From: Candidatus Cloacimonadota bacterium
GTDB taxonomy: Bacteria; Cloacimonadota; Cloacimonadia; JGIOTU-2
DNA: 7,541 bases
Reading direction: 5' to 3'
NCBI GenBank assembly: GCA_021160355.1
Contig: JAGHCS010000239.1
Span: forward strand, 1 to 7,541
Numbering within the stretch: position 1 is the first letter of the stretch; each line of letters begins with the position of its first letter. The notes beneath the pieces were generated by a model. The model was given only the letters and a program-made list of their open reading frames with translations, searched no databases and had not been told where the DNA came from. This document shows, piece by piece, positions 5,777 to 7,541 of this stretch. The translations under genes were made by a program, and so were the position numbers.

Positions 5777-7174
5777 ATGAAAAAAATTATTGCTTTTCTT
5801 GTTTTCGCTTTACTATTTGCAAGCATACTTAATGCAGAAATCGGATGGAGTGGCAATATCTGGCCAAATTCAGGAAGCAATCAAACGAACGGTTCGGATA
5901 TTACAGTGTACTATCAAATTTGGAAAGATGGCGTTACCGGTGGATCAGGTCCAGGCGATAGTCTCTCAGCAACTCTTTATTATAAGAAATCATACGAAAC
6001 CTCATATCAGGATATTGCAATGGTTTATAATACTGCCGTTGGAAACAATGATGAATATTCGGGAATCATTCCCGATACATACTTTTATTCCGGTGAAACT
6101 ATTGAATTCTACTGCGAGGGCTATGATTCCACCGACGGAACATATTCATATGGAACAGACCAGGCAGGTGCAGGTCCTTTTGATATAGATAATCCAGGTG
6201 AGTATTATATCGTTGGTGGTATCAGTCAGGATGTTACTGTCACATTTCAGGTTGATCTGAGTGTTGTCGGACCAATTGAGCCCGTAACTGTAGCTGGGTC
6301 ATTTAATGGATGGAACGCAAGCGCGAATGAACTCACAGCCCAGGGTAATGATATCTATGCAGGTGATGTGCTGTTTACTGCTGGAACAAATCCAAGCCAG
6401 GAATATAAATTCGTAAATGGCGGTAACTGGGAAGATCAGATCGGTAACCGATTGCTTGTCATTGATGATTCTTCGCCAACAATGGTTTTGCCAGTTGTAT
6501 ATTTCAACGATCTGGATCCCAATGATTTCACTGATATCGATGTTACAGTTACGGTAAATGTTGATATTGCTGATTCCGCCGGTGCTGGGTATGTATTCGA
6601 TTCACTCGGAGTGTACGGCAATGTCGTACCTCTTGATTGGAATTTCGGCATTGTGAACAATCCTCTTTTAGAGGTAACTCCTGACGTACTCTGGAGTGGT
6701 GATATTCTATTCCCTGCTGGCTCATGGAAGCATATTGAATTCAAACTTGGACGCAATGGACTGGACCTGGAAGCAGGATTCGGAGAAAATCACACCTTTG
6801 ATATTGATGATTCTAATCCTACACAGATCATAAACTGTGTGTATGGTCAGATGGGACCGGTTACTTCAATAGATGATGAGCCCGAGTGGAATAATGGCAT
6901 TTCATTACGAAATATTCCAAATCCCTTTATGCACGGTACGACAATTTCCTTTGCTTTGAAATCTCATGAATTCAAGAATGCTACAGTTTCCATCTTCAAC
7001 CTCAAAGGACAGCTCGTGAATGAATTCCACGCTCACACTAATGCCTTTGGGCAGGGAGAGATTCTATGGAACGGGAAAGACCTTCAGGGCAAAGAGCTGA
7101 ACAACGGTATTTACTTCTACAAAGTTTCAACGGATAATGCTTCCGTAACACATAAAATGATAATGATGAGATAG
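5777..7174 (+). CDS. Secreted glycan-binding-like protein with T9SS-type sorting domain (short paralogue)
   Basis: A 465-residue exported protein with the same head and tail as the 894-residue protein but no FN3 or PKD modules. The signal peptide is residues 1-20 (cut after ILNA). Residues 21-150 are the GWSGNIWPNS module. Residues 152-245 are a CBM48/AMPK-like glycogen-binding-type module (VAGSFNGW with W179, EYKFVNG with K211, W218, N224). Residues 250-359 are a second, more diverged beta-sandwich (VTVTVNVDIADSA, LDWNFGIVNN, HIEFKLGRNG, HTFDIDDSNPTQI). Residues 375-465 are the T9SS/FlgD-Ig-like C-terminal domain (NIPNPF, IFNLKGQLV, GIYFYKV, KMIMMR). No catalytic signature is evident. It has its own promoter behind the upstream terminator, so it can be expressed separately from the transporter. 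The likely role is surface or extracellular glucan binding (inference); it could also be an adhesin. Confidence 0.85.
   Translation: MKKIIAFLVFALLFASILNAEIGWSGNIWPNSGSNQTNGSDITVYYQIWKDGVTGGSGPGDSLSATLYYKKSYETSYQDIAMVYNTAVGNNDEYSGIIPDTYFYSGETIEFYCEGYDSTDGTYSYGTDQAGAGPFDIDNPGEYYIVGGISQDVTVTFQVDLSVVGPIEPVTVAGSFNGWNASANELTAQGNDIYAGDVLFTAGTNPSQEYKFVNGGNWEDQIGNRLLVIDDSSPTMVLPVVYFNDLDPNDFTDIDVTVTVNVDIADSAGAGYVFDSLGVYGNVVPLDWNFGIVNNPLLEVTPDVLWSGDILFPAGSWKHIEFKLGRNGLDLEAGFGENHTFDIDDSNPTQIINCVYGQMGPVTSIDDEPEWNNGISLRNIPNPFMHGTTISFALKSHEFKNATVSIFNLKGQLVNEFHAHTNAFGQGEILWNGKDLQGKELNNGIYFYKVSTDNASVTHKMIMMR
5837..6511 (+). repeat. Paralogous head, copy 2
   Basis: Residues 21-245 of the 465-residue protein, matching nt 3052-3729. 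Similarity falls sharply after the VYFND motif that ends the block in both proteins and returns only at the C-terminal sorting domain. Confidence 0.9.
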
Positions 7175-7244
7175 ATTAGATAAAAATTGGACATTTTATT
7201 TTCTATTTTAAACTTTGTTATGTGATATACAATGAAGAAATAAA

Positions 7245-7541
7245 ATGAATACTATAAAAAATGCGACTTTAATTTTGACCATATTACTAATTTTGGGTAC
7301 TAACTTTGCTTTTGCAGATTACCACATTACCCGAGGGCCTGATATTGGAGAAATATATTTCGTAGGACCTACGACGACAGGAGAGGGCATTTACCACTCT
7401 ACAGATTTTGGGGAAACTGCTGTGTGTATGGATAGTATCAGTGAAGTAGAAAGTATATGTGCGGATTTAACACATGGAGGATTATATCGTGGTAAAATGT
7501 CAAATTGTTTGTACTATTCGAATAATTACGGACAATATGGA
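7245..7541 (+). CDS. Exported protein with Asp-box-like repeats (3'-truncated)
   Basis: The frame is open for 99 codons to the right edge. A signal peptide is clear: a polar start (MNTIKN), a hydrophobic stretch of Leu, Ile and Thr, and a likely cut after FAFA at residue 24. The mature part carries GIYHSTDFGETA (residues 48-59) and LYYSNNYGQ (89-97). Both resemble Asp-box (S-x-D-x-G-x-T) turns of BNR/sortilin-type beta-propellers. Three cysteines are seen (61, 72, 88). The ribosome site is weak: only a purine stretch (GAAGAAA, 7234-7240) precedes the ATG. It follows the 465-residue gene by 70 nt without an obvious terminator, so read-through co-expression is possible. By analogy with neighbours it may be a large surface protein with a C-terminal sorting domain, but that end is not in the window. 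Function unknown. Confidence 0.75.
   Translation, partial: MNTIKNATLILTILLILGTNFAFADYHITRGPDIGEIYFVGPTTTGEGIYHSTDFGETAVCMDSISEVESICADLTHGGLYRGKMSNCLYYSNNYGQYG

Noticed and set aside
5790..6188. Alternative + strand frame of 132 codons inside the short secreted gene
   Set aside because: It is a shadow frame of the conserved paralogous head, whose reading frame is fixed by the homology between the two secreted proteins.
7232..7243. Three-codon upstream frame ATG-AAG-AAA-TAA just before the last gene
   Set aside because: Too short to judge; it has no ribosome site and is expected by chance in A-rich DNA, although a leader role cannot be excluded.
7175..7244. Possible terminator or promoter between the 465-residue gene and the last gene
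   Set aside because: Only A/T-only pairings (TAAAA/TTTTA near 7181-7198) and loose hexamers such as TTGGAC are present; nothing is strong enough to call.

Overview
The window looks like part of an alpha-glucan (maltose/maltodextrin-type) uptake locus from a Gram-negative bacterium of the Fibrobacterota-Chlorobiota-Bacteroidota neighbourhood. The best guess is a Candidatus Cloacimonadota-like lineage. This rests on moderately AT-rich DNA, long secreted proteins built from FN3 and PKD modules, and C-terminal domains of the type IX secretion (T9SS)/FlgD-Ig-like kind: an N-[FI]-P-N-P-F start, an IYNLKG-type strand, a G-I-Y-F strand and a KMIMM[KR] end. The lineage is an inference and was not checked by database search.

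Layout, all on the + strand: (1) nt <2-2119, a 5'-truncated gene encoding a maltose-binding-protein-like solute-binding domain fused to a MalF-like permease; (2) nt 2129-2965, a MalG-like permease; (3) nt 2992-5676, an 894-residue secreted protein with an unusual N-terminal module, two glycogen/starch-binding-like beta-sandwich modules, FN3-PKD-PKD-FN3-PKD and a T9SS-type C-terminal domain. These three genes are separated by only 9 and 26 nt and are probably co-transcribed. A strong intrinsic terminator at 5683-5716 closes the unit.

Directly after the terminator lies a sigma70-like promoter (TTGACA plus an extended -10). It drives (4) nt 5777-7174, a 465-residue paralogue of gene 3 with the same head and tail but without the FN3/PKD middle. 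After 70 nt comes (5) nt 7245->7541, the start of another exported protein with Asp-box-like repeats, cut off by the window edge.

How the genes may work together (inference): the two secreted proteins would hold alpha-glucans or their breakdown products at the cell surface, as SusE/SusF do in Bacteroides. The MalE-MalF fusion plus MalG would carry oligosaccharides across the inner membrane. No MalK-type ATPase, glycoside hydrolase, TonB-dependent receptor or regulator is visible here. No RNA genes, CRISPR arrays, transposons or phage genes were seen.
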